NCBI GenBank assembly: GCA_937967535.1
Contig: CALCMV010000361.1
Location: 1-6,158, forward strand
DNA length: 6,158 nucleotides
Origin: an uncultured Saprospiraceae bacterium
GTDB taxonomy: Bacteria > Bacteroidota > Bacteroidia > Chitinophagales > Saprospiraceae
Direction of reading: 5' to 3'
Shown here: piece by piece, positions 1 to 5,600 of the stretch
Layout: every line of letters starts with the position of its first letter
Position numbering within the stretch: the stretch's first letter is position 1
The notes under the pieces: model-generated
The model's database searches: none
The model's input: only the letters and a program-made list of their open reading frames with translations
Told to the model about the DNA's origin: nothing
Made by a program: the position numbers and the translations under genes

Positions 1-1
1 C

Positions 2-667
2 GGCAGGGTGCGCGTACAATTCAAATGGCAAACAGGCAATGAAATGACTCCGTGGATACGGCAAGTCACCAACCATGCAAGCGGCGATAGAGGAACTTAC
101 TTTGTACCCGAATTGGAGGATGAAGTATATATAGATTTTGTACAAGGCAATCCTGACCGCGCATATATGCAAGGCGCAGTCTATCACAGCAAAGCCACGC
201 CCGAATTTTTTGACCCCGACAATAATTACAAAACCATCAAAACACGCAGTGGGCATCTGTTCAAATTTAATGATACATCAGGCGGTGAGAGTATTACGAT
301 TACAGATAAAAACGGTAATATCATTCACATTGATACGGCAGGAAACAATATCACGATTTCAGCATTGGAAAATATGACGCTTAACTCAAAAAACATGAAT
401 ATCAATGTGCAGGAAAATATGAATATTAAAGTAGGTAAGGATATGGATACCCATGTTGGTAAAAACAAATCGGATAGTATCATAGATGATTTTATATTGA
501 GTGCTAAAAACGAAAATCACTACGTTGATGAAGAAATCAAGTTAGTTAGTAAGAGCTATAAACAAGATGCTCAAAAGATTAGCATAGATACAAGTGGCGA
601 AATAAAAACAAATGCAGGAGGTAAAATCACAATTGCCAGTGCAGCAACTATCGAATATGGTCAATGA
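2..667 (+). CDS. vgrG: VgrG (TssI) T6SS spike protein, C-terminal part, cut by left edge
   Basis: VgrG trimers cap the Hcp tube of the type VI secretion needle and carry effectors into target cells. The reading frame is open from base 2, so the start lies outside the window and 221 codons are visible; GTG at 8 is internal, not a start. The visible part begins with GRVRVQFKW, the usual entry to the gp5-like OB-fold. Next come TPWIRQVTNHASGDRG and DFVQGNPDRAYMQGAVYHS, matching the family pattern of a Gly-x-Pro-x-x-x loop before a G-x-VY strand. After KTIKTRSGHLFKFNDTSG the protein becomes a chain of short beta repeats (ITITDKNGN, ITISALENMTLNSKNMNINV, MNIKVGKDM), as expected for the triple-stranded beta-helix needle. 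It ends at a short tail, KITIASAATIEYGQ, with no extra effector domain, so this is a canonical VgrG whose effectors must be separate cargo. Its style is that of Bacteroidota VgrGs. The last 11 bases overlap the next gene. Confidence 0.93.
   Translation, partial: GRVRVQFKWQTGNEMTPWIRQVTNHASGDRGTYFVPELEDEVYIDFVQGNPDRAYMQGAVYHSKATPEFFDPDNNYKTIKTRSGHLFKFNDTSGGESITITDKNGNIIHIDTAGNNITISALENMTLNSKNMNINVQENMNIKVGKDMDTHVGKNKSDSIIDDFILSAKNENHYVDEEIKLVSKSYKQDAQKISIDTSGEIKTNAGGKITIASAATIEYGQ
616..635 (+). promoter_or_regulatory. Possible ribosome binding site with TTG start, inside vgrG
   Basis: AGGAGG at 616-621 is the best Shine-Dalgarno match near the start of DUF2931 copy 1. It is followed 11 nt later by an in-frame TTG at 633. 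Initiation there would add eight residues before Met657. Because the same bases encode Ala-Gly-Gly in the needle of VgrG and other genes here lack such sites, it may be coincidence. Confidence 0.2.
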
Positions 668-1733
668 CATTAAATTATATACACTTATTTTAGTCGTTTT
701 AATTTGCTTTTTCTATCTTTCTTGCGAAAATAATTTTTCAAAAAAAATTGATACCAATAATAAAATTATAATGGAAGATGAATATAAATGGCTCCCCACC
801 GAGTGTGCACCGATTTATTACCCCATAAGAATACATGAGGGATATTTTTATACCGAAGATGGTACACTTATAGACATCCCAAGTGGCGGTAGAACAGTAC
901 ATAATGGTTGGGGAACCTTAGGCTCTATCTATATGGTTGGTCCAGAAATGAAACCTGTACCCGAAAAATTAGTCCTCACGTGGATGTGTTATAGCGAGAA
1001 TAAATTTTACTCTGGAAAGTTTGATTTACCCACAAGAAAGATAAGGCAACTATTCGAAGAGGGTTATACAGATAGAAGGGGAGTCAAGGAAACCTACTCA
1101 AGTATAATCGTAGGGATGGCACCCAAAGGAGTGATTTCTGTTTGGGTAATGGGGGCAGGACTAAGCCATGAGGTAGCCCATTACAAAGCTATAGAGGTTG
1201 ATATAGCATGGAAGGAATTTAATCCTGACGGAATTCAAGATAGGGATAAATATGTGTCGAATAGACTAAATGGTATGTCCGACGAAATAAAATTATATCT
1301 CAAAGAAAATGGCGTAGTCAATGAAAAATGGGATAATTTATATCGCCAACGATATAAGTGGAAACCTGTATTGGAATTTGAAGATGAGGCTTATCCAAGT
1401 CAAATAAGAATAGAACATTATAATGGAGAATATCTCTGGCTACAAACTAGTAATCCCTTCGTAACAACATTTCAAGAGCGAGCAGTACCAAGTTATATAA
1501 AATTAAATTGGCGAGATAAGAATCAACAGGAATACGGCACACAGATGTACTTTAATGAAGCGGAAATGTTCGCGATTTTCAAAAAAATTTACCAAAATCC
1601 ACAAGTGCAACAAGCGGAGCTAATACTTAGAATAGACAAATATAATAGCAAACTTAATCTAAGCATAAAAGGCGGTGATTTTAGTATTCCCATCAATCCC
1701 GAAAAAATAAAAGTGTATCCACTTATACACTGA
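657..1733 (+). CDS. DUF2931-type lipoprotein, candidate T6SS immunity protein (copy 1)
   Basis: Function is not established for this family; a role as immunity protein to the neighbouring phospholipase is inferred from context. With ATG at 657 the protein has 358 residues and opens with an n-region MVNDIK, a hydrophobic stretch and lipobox YLSC, with lipidated Cys23. An earlier in-frame ATG at 612 would put 15 polar residues before the signal peptide, so 657 is preferred. TTG at 633, 11 nt after AGGAGG (616-621), is another possible start, although AGGAGG there also encodes vgrG's Ala-Gly-Gly. The mature part starts after a short tail at Met771 (EYKWLPTECAP) and carries the family core: HNGWGTLGS, MVGPEMKPVP, LTWMCYSENKFYSGKFDLP, LFEEGYT. 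The C-terminal part has YNGEY, NWRDKNQQEYG, FNEAEMFAIF and DKYNS, all shared with the two paralogues downstream. The 11-nt overlap with vgrG implies co-transcription. This is the most divergent and most AT-rich of the three copies, and no effector stands next to it on the vgrG side. Confidence 0.85.
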   Translation: MVNDIKLYTLILVVLICFFYLSCENNFSKKIDTNNKIIMEDEYKWLPTECAPIYYPIRIHEGYFYTEDGTLIDIPSGGRTVHNGWGTLGSIYMVGPEMKPVPEKLVLTWMCYSENKFYSGKFDLPTRKIRQLFEEGYTDRRGVKETYSSIIVGMAPKGVISVWVMGAGLSHEVAHYKAIEVDIAWKEFNPDGIQDRDKYVSNRLNGMSDEIKLYLKENGVVNEKWDNLYRQRYKWKPVLEFEDEAYPSQIRIEHYNGEYLWLQTSNPFVTTFQERAVPSYIKLNWRDKNQQEYGTQMYFNEAEMFAIFKKIYQNPQVQQAELILRIDKYNSKLNLSIKGGDFSIPINPEKIKVYPLIH

Positions 1734-1740
1734 CTAAGCA

Positions 1741-1768
1741 TTGGGGAATTCGGTAACTGATAAATTTA
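1741..1768 (+). promoter_or_regulatory. Candidate Bacteroidota-type promoter for the effector operon
   Basis: TTG at 1741-1743 is separated by 17 nt from TAAATTTA at 1761-1768. The known Bacteroidota sigma pattern is TTG/TTTG near -33 and TAnnTTTG near -7, so the match is good except for the final base. Transcription would begin a few bases after 1768 and leave an untranslated leader of roughly 140 nt before the effector ATG at 1917. A second, weaker -7-like element (TATATTTA, 1832-1839) lies closer to the gene but lacks a clear -33 partner. One arm of the inverted repeat at 1748-1766 falls between the two boxes, which would suit an operator. Confidence 0.3.
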
Positions 1769-1890
1769 ATAAAATGCTCATTATCAATATGTTATGCTCG
1801 TTCGTGTTTTATTTTTAATGAATTTTACTTATATATTTATTATAAATAATAAATTAAGCTTCCGTTAGCCTAATTTCCCAGTTACCCAAT
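1748..1890. repeat. 19-bp imperfect inverted repeat enclosing ~105 bp of AT-rich DNA
   Basis: The arm at 1872-1890 reads AATTT-N2-CAGTTACC-N-AAT. The complement of 1748-1766 has the same pattern, with 16 of 19 positions identical. The similarity continues outward at lower quality, to 20 of 26 positions when 1741-1766 and 1872-1897 are compared. A third, degenerate copy in direct orientation lies at 1896-1911 (AATTT, CAGTAACC, AAT without the spacer bases). The enclosed DNA holds no ORF and is strongly AT-rich. It could be a decayed non-autonomous element with terminal repeats, or paired operator sites around the effector promoter. No target-site duplication is evident at the edges. Confidence 0.5.
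1835..1854. repeat. AT-only hairpin
   Basis: ATTTATTA (1835-1842) and TAATAAAT (1847-1854) form a perfect 8-bp stem around the 4-nt loop TAAA. All pairs are A-T, so the stem is weak and no U tract follows. It lies in the middle of the inverted-repeat interval and is not a convincing terminator for the gene ending at 1733. Confidence 0.3.
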
Positions 1891-1916
1891 GTCCAAATTT
1901 CAGTAACCAATTAATT

Positions 1917-3407
1917 ATGTCGCAAATAAATCTAACTACTCCGCCATCAAGTACAGAAACTCGTAGCCAGATGACTGGAGCTAATGTCACCACCGCTCCG
2001 GCATCGGTTAGTGATACCGACCATGAGGAAATAATACCTGATGAATATGTCAATGTAATTGTTGGGGTATTTTTTGACGGGACACTCAACAATAGAAAAA
2101 ACGTAGAAGCTGGAATAGAATATAAAAAAGGTGTTGCAGGTGATGCGGTAAAAGCAAGTAAATACATCGAACCAGAACCCGATGATGGTAACAGCTACAC
2201 CAATGATTATTCTAATATTTCAAGGGGAGAACCCGCTTATAAGAAAATTTCAGAAGAAAAAATAAAACAAGTTTCTATATACGTAGAAGGTATCGGTACA
2301 GAAGATTACGAAGATGATAGTACATGGGGGAAAAGTATGGGTAAAGGAGCTACAGGAGTAAAGGGAAAAGTCAAAAAAAGTTGCGAGTTAATCGCAAATA
2401 CCATTGCAAAAATTGGCGTAGATAAAATAGATAGGTTACAAATAGATTCTTTTGGCTTTAGTCGAGGAGCAGCGGCAGCACGCAACTTCGTATTCGAAAT
2501 TAGTCAGAAAAAGAAAGATCCAAAAGAAACCCTGAGTATGGGAGTTTATGGCCCGTCAGGCAAAAAGTATACAGAAGATTATGGAGAACTTGGAGAAAAA
2601 ATCGCAGCAAAAGGTATTATAGTACGCCAAAAAATCAGGTCTCGGTTCGTCGGGCTTTACGATACTGTTCCATCTTTTGGTTATGTACATCGTAATGATA
2701 CCGCACAGCTAAATCTTAAAGCCATCAGTGCATCTGCGTCAGTACTCCAATTGGCAGCAGACGATGAACATAGAGCAAACTTTAGATTGACCAATATTAA
2801 TAGTGCGGGCGGAGTAGAAAAATTCTTACCGGGTGTACACTCAGATATTGGCGGCGGCTATACAGATGATGCCAAAGAAAAGGAAATATTGGCGTACAGA
2901 GAAAATAATTTATATGAATATTTTGCTGAAAACGTTGAGGAAGAAAGAGATTACTTAATAGAACAAGGTTGGTATACAAAACGCGAATTAATTATAAGAG
3001 AAGAGGTGACTCCTACCTTTGAAATATCTCTTAGCCTACAAAGAAAAGTCTTGAGGGCAAATCGTACAATCAAATCTAAGGCATACAGCTATATTCCACT
3101 ACATATCATGACAAAATATTGCATTAACAAAGGCGTGAAATTCGATATAGACTTGATTAAAGAAAATTACTCAATACCCGATAATCTTGACAGTATAAAA
3201 AAACGACTTGACAGTTATGTGCATGATAATGGTAAAAAACTATCTTACGATAATGCAGAGGATAGAGAAATTATAAAATGGTTACGTAATACTTACCTCC
3301 ATTTTTCCTCTAATCATAAAGAAGTATTAAAAGGAGTAGCACAACCCATGAAACCCGAACGTACATTCTGGAAAAGTACCCGTAAAAGAATCATACAAAA
3401 CGGATGA
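1917..3407 (+). CDS. Tle1-like (DUF2235) T6SS phospholipase effector
   Basis: This is a predicted serine esterase of the DUF2235 alpha/beta-hydrolase family. Members of that family studied as Tle1 effectors are phospholipases delivered by the T6SS to degrade target-cell membranes. The 496-residue protein has no signal peptide, as expected for cargo loaded in the cytoplasm. Residues 1-40 are Ser/Thr-rich and probably disordered. The catalytic core then shows VGVFFDGTLNN (50-59), YVEGIGTEDY (122-131), the nucleophile elbow DSFGFSRGAAAARNF (177-191; Ser182), VGLYDTVPSFG (245-255; Asp249) and LPGVHSDIGGGY (304-315; His308). By family analogy Ser182, Asp249 and His308 form the triad, and all are intact. 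The rest, ending in a basic tail (WKSTRKRIIQNG), resembles the family's C-terminal lid region. ATG 1917 is the first ATG after the in-frame stop at 1866 and has no Shine-Dalgarno. The stop overlaps the next start as ATGA. Which phospholipid bond is cut cannot be told from sequence. Confidence 0.88.
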   Translation: MSQINLTTPPSSTETRSQMTGANVTTAPASVSDTDHEEIIPDEYVNVIVGVFFDGTLNNRKNVEAGIEYKKGVAGDAVKASKYIEPEPDDGNSYTNDYSNISRGEPAYKKISEEKIKQVSIYVEGIGTEDYEDDSTWGKSMGKGATGVKGKVKKSCELIANTIAKIGVDKIDRLQIDSFGFSRGAAAARNFVFEISQKKKDPKETLSMGVYGPSGKKYTEDYGELGEKIAAKGIIVRQKIRSRFVGLYDTVPSFGYVHRNDTAQLNLKAISASASVLQLAADDEHRANFRLTNINSAGGVEKFLPGVHSDIGGGYTDDAKEKEILAYRENNLYEYFAENVEEERDYLIEQGWYTKRELIIREEVTPTFEISLSLQRKVLRANRTIKSKAYSYIPLHIMTKYCINKGVKFDIDLIKENYSIPDNLDSIKKRLDSYVHDNGKKLSYDNAEDREIIKWLRNTYLHFSSNHKEVLKGVAQPMKPERTFWKSTRKRIIQNG

Positions 3408-4462
3408 TAAATCAACTACCCATCTTATTTTGTGTACTTTCGGGAATATTTTATCTTGGATGTACCTCAAATCTACCCCAAAATCAACGACAAGACAATC
3501 ACATGGAAAAATTTGAATGGCGACCCACAGCTTGCGCCCCACACTTATATCCGGCAAAAATAGTCAAAGGAGATTTCATCTTTGAAGACGACAGCAAAAT
3601 ATACATTCCTGCCAAGTGGATTATGTACAATGGCTGGGGTGACGCAGGCTCGGCACACATCGTAGGTGACGACTTCAAGGCAGTCCCGACTCAACTGCAA
3701 ATCACATGGGTATCTTATATCGAAAACAAATCCTATACAGGTACATTTAAGCTTCCTCAAAGAAAAATACGCGAACTATTTGAACAAGGATATACCGACC
3801 AACGCGGTCTAAAAGGAAACTTCAGCACACTCAATGTCGGACTCGCACCCGGTGGCACCATTATTCTTTGGATATTCGGCGCAGGGTTGGCGCTCGAAAT
3901 AGAACAATTTCAAGCCACTGAAACCCAAGTCACTATGCAGGATATATACCCAGATGCTATCATTAATATTGACGAGTACATCCAAGAAGGTTTACAGGAA
4001 ATCGCGCGAGACGTGGAAGAATACGGTACAATCAGTTCCGAAAACATCCCCTACGAAGCATGGTCGAAAAAATACCGCAAGCGATACGCATGGACACCCA
4101 AATTCACCTTCGCCGATGGCGGGCAACATACCAAACTCCTCGCCCGATTCTACAACGGCGAGCATTACTTTGTCGAACACACCAATCCCCTACTCCACGA
4201 AGACAAAACATGGGCAGTACCCAAATATTATCGCGTCAATTGGACGGATAAAAACCAAAACAAATACGGCGCACACATCTACTTCGACGAAGCCGAAACC
4301 TTCGCTGCGTTTAACCAATTATTTGACCAAAATAAAGCCACCAAAGCCCAATTAAACATTGAAATAGACAAATACAACAGCAACATAAATATTTTTCTGA
4401 TAAATGAAAACGAAAAAATTGAATTGAAACCAACCCGAATGAATGTGTATTCTATGGATTAA
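3404..4462 (+). CDS. DUF2931-type lipoprotein, candidate Tle1 immunity protein (copy 2)
   Basis: The best candidate for the effector's cognate immunity protein: it starts inside the effector's stop (ATGA, 4-bp overlap), the usual sign of translational coupling in effector-immunity pairs. The 352-residue product has a signal sequence without basic residues (MINQLPILFCVLSGIFYLGC) and a lipobox YLGC with lipidated Cys20. A short Q/N-rich tail leads to Met34, where the conserved domain begins (FEWRPTACAP). Family landmarks follow: NGWGDAGSAHIVGDDFK, ITWVSYIENKSYTG, LPQRKIRELFEQGYTD and VGLAPGG. The C-terminal half has YNGEHY, NWTDKNQNKYG, FDEAETFAAF and DKYNSN. It is closer to copy 3 than to copy 1: 43 of 69 residues are identical to copy 3 over the first block from Met34, by eye and ungapped. 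The middle is unusually GC-rich for this window (33 of 60 bases G+C at 4081-4140), whereas the last 80 bases return to AT-rich and share a 31-nt exact match with copy 3. The immunity role is inferred; DUF2931 has no defined biochemical function that I know of. Confidence 0.87.
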   Translation: MINQLPILFCVLSGIFYLGCTSNLPQNQRQDNHMEKFEWRPTACAPHLYPAKIVKGDFIFEDDSKIYIPAKWIMYNGWGDAGSAHIVGDDFKAVPTQLQITWVSYIENKSYTGTFKLPQRKIRELFEQGYTDQRGLKGNFSTLNVGLAPGGTIILWIFGAGLALEIEQFQATETQVTMQDIYPDAIINIDEYIQEGLQEIARDVEEYGTISSENIPYEAWSKKYRKRYAWTPKFTFADGGQHTKLLARFYNGEHYFVEHTNPLLHEDKTWAVPKYYRVNWTDKNQNKYGAHIYFDEAETFAAFNQLFDQNKATKAQLNIEIDKYNSNINIFLINENEKIELKPTRMNVYSMD

Positions 4463-5495
4463 TTTAAAACCGAATGTTTTACCAACAAATTTTTATGGTG
4501 ATTATACTCTGTGGAATTTTAGGAAGTCTTTATTTAGGGTGCATAACAAATACGGTAGAAAAACAACATCAAGGGAATTATATGGAAACTTTTGAATGGA
4601 GACCAACCGCCTGTGCCCCCAAGTTTTTTCCTGCTGAAATAGCCGCAGGTAATTTCATTTTTGATGATGAAACGAGCATATACATTCCCGGTTCTCGCGT
4701 CATGCACAATGGTTGGGGCAACTGGGGAGCAGCCCACATAGTCGGCGAAGATTTCAAACCCATTCCCGTAAAACTTGAAATCACTTGGCTCTCTTTTACC
4801 GAAAATAAGTTTTATTCCGGCACATTTAAGTTACCCGAAAGAGAAATGAGGACTTTATTTGAACGAGGATTTACCAACTGGACAGGACAAAGAAAAGAGT
4901 TCACAAAACTGAATGTAGGATTAGCCCCAAAAGGTACAGTCGTTCTATGGATTCAGGGTATCGGATGGTCAGAAGAAATCGCTCAATTCCAAGCACAGGA
5001 AGTCGAATATTCCATGAAAAAATTGAAACCTCATGCAGGAGAAATTAGTCAGCAACAATACGTAAAAAACAGGCTTGGCGGACTACCCGATAATATAAAA
5101 CAAGGTATCAGTACCAATCCTAACTTTGATACATGGTCAACACTATACCAAACCAAATACAAATGGCTGCCAAAACTTTCATTCGCTGATGAAGGCAGCC
5201 TGCAAGAAATACTTGTAGAAAATTATAATGGTGAAAATTATAATGTAAAAAACACGAACGCCATTCTTCAAGAATATCAAAACTTTGCCCCACCAAGACA
5301 TATCAGAATAAAATGGACAGATAAAAATCAATATAAATACGGCGCAAAAATCTTCTTCGATGAAGCCGAAATCTTTGCTACTTTTCGGACATTCTTTGTC
5401 GATAATAAAGCTAATAAAGCCGACCTCGTGATGGAGGTTGATAAATACAATAGTAATTTACATGTTTTTCTGATAAATGAAAACGAAAAAATTGA
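4392..5495 (+). repeat. 31-nt exact direct repeat in the 3' ends of DUF2931 copies 2 and 3
   Basis: Bases 4392-4422 and 5465-5495 are identical. Both lie in the same frame and encode FLINENEKIE. Just upstream, the shared peptide DKYNSN is encoded with synonymous differences in four of six codons, so the abrupt perfect match is not simply due to protein conservation. The feature spans from the first copy to the second; the DNA between them is the end of copy 2 and most of copy 3. Confidence 0.85.
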
Positions 5496-5535
5496 GTTGA
5501 TACAAGGACAAATAAAAGTTTACACAAGAAAATAA
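4474..5535 (+). CDS. DUF2931-type lipoprotein, candidate Tle1 immunity protein (copy 3)
   Basis: A tandem paralogue of the preceding gene, 11 nt downstream and almost certainly in the same transcript. The 353-residue protein starts at ATG 4474, the only ATG available after the in-frame stop at 4465 that gives a full signal peptide; ATG 4495 would shorten it. The signal sequence ends in lipobox YLGC with lipidated Cys23 and contains no basic residue in its n-region. The domain starts right after Met37 (TFEWRPTACAP), with NGWGNWGAAHIVGEDFKPIP, ITWLSFTENKFYSGTFKLP, LFERGFT, VGLAPKG, YNGENY, KWTDKNQYKYG, FDEAEIFATF and DKYNSN in order. Two adjacent immunity-like genes behind one effector may give broader protection against variant effectors, or one may be left from a lost effector. 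AAGGGA at 4571-4576 lies 5 nt before the Met37 codon, so an unlipidated internal product is possible. Function is inferred from context only. Confidence 0.87.
   Translation: MFYQQIFMVIILCGILGSLYLGCITNTVEKQHQGNYMETFEWRPTACAPKFFPAEIAAGNFIFDDETSIYIPGSRVMHNGWGNWGAAHIVGEDFKPIPVKLEITWLSFTENKFYSGTFKLPEREMRTLFERGFTNWTGQRKEFTKLNVGLAPKGTVVLWIQGIGWSEEIAQFQAQEVEYSMKKLKPHAGEISQQQYVKNRLGGLPDNIKQGISTNPNFDTWSTLYQTKYKWLPKLSFADEGSLQEILVENYNGENYNVKNTNAILQEYQNFAPPRHIRIKWTDKNQYKYGAKIFFDEAEIFATFRTFFVDNKANKADLVMEVDKYNSNLHVFLINENEKIELIQGQIKVYTRK
4571..4584 (+). promoter_or_regulatory. Possible internal ribosome binding site and start in copy 3
   Basis: AAGGGA (4571-4576) is followed 5 nt later by ATG at 4582, the codon for Met37, exactly where the lipoprotein tail meets the conserved domain. 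Initiation here would make a protein lacking the signal peptide and lipidated cysteine. The corresponding ATGs in copy 2 (3503) and copy 1 (771) are at the same domain boundary but have only A/T-rich upstream bases, so usage is uncertain. Confidence 0.25.
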
Positions 5536-5545
5536 AACGCCAAAA

Positions 5546-5558
5546 GCCCCAAAGGGGC
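5546..5558. terminator. GC-rich hairpin after the lipoprotein tandem
   Basis: GCCCC (5546-5550), loop AAA, GGGGC (5554-5558) form a strong short stem 10 nt after the stop of DUF2931 copy 3. On the + strand it is followed by GAAATAC rather than a U tract, so intrinsic termination of the lipoprotein operon would be weak. Read on the - strand it is followed by TTTTGGCGTTTTATTTT, a better terminator shape, but no - strand gene lies on either side within view. Partial or attenuated termination is the fair reading. Confidence 0.4.
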
Positions 5559-5570
5559 GAAATACAATAG

Positions 5571-5589
5571 CATAGGGTAAAACCCTATG
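5571..5589. repeat. Perfect 8-bp stem-loop just before the last gene
   Basis: CATAGGGT (5571-5578) and ACCCTATG (5582-5589) pair perfectly around an AAA loop, 11 nt before the ATG at 5601. No U tract follows. In RNA it would sit beside the ribosome entry site of the last gene and could affect its translation or protect a processed 5' end. As DNA it is a 19-bp dyad that could bind a regulator. No specific factor is recognised. Confidence 0.4.
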
Positions 5590-5600
5590 AGAATAGAAAT

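Noticed and set aside
612..656. Upstream ATG extension of DUF2931 copy 1
   Set aside because: It would add 15 polar residues before the signal peptide and lengthen the overlap with vgrG to 56 nt. ATG 657 gives a standard lipoprotein leader.
1734..1916. Rho-independent terminator after DUF2931 copy 1
   Set aside because: T-runs (for example near 1807-1815) are present, but no GC-containing stem precedes them. The only clear stem is the all-AT one at 1835-1854.
1865..2167. - strand open frame across the effector start
   Set aside because: It is a Ser/Thr/Leu-rich antisense shadow of the effector N-terminus, with no recognisable domain and no supported start.
3954..4355. +1 frame open inside DUF2931 copy 2 (Thr/Ser/Pro/Lys-rich)
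   Set aside because: It is explained by the locally C-rich composition of that part of the gene. The main frame is strongly supported by paralogue alignment.
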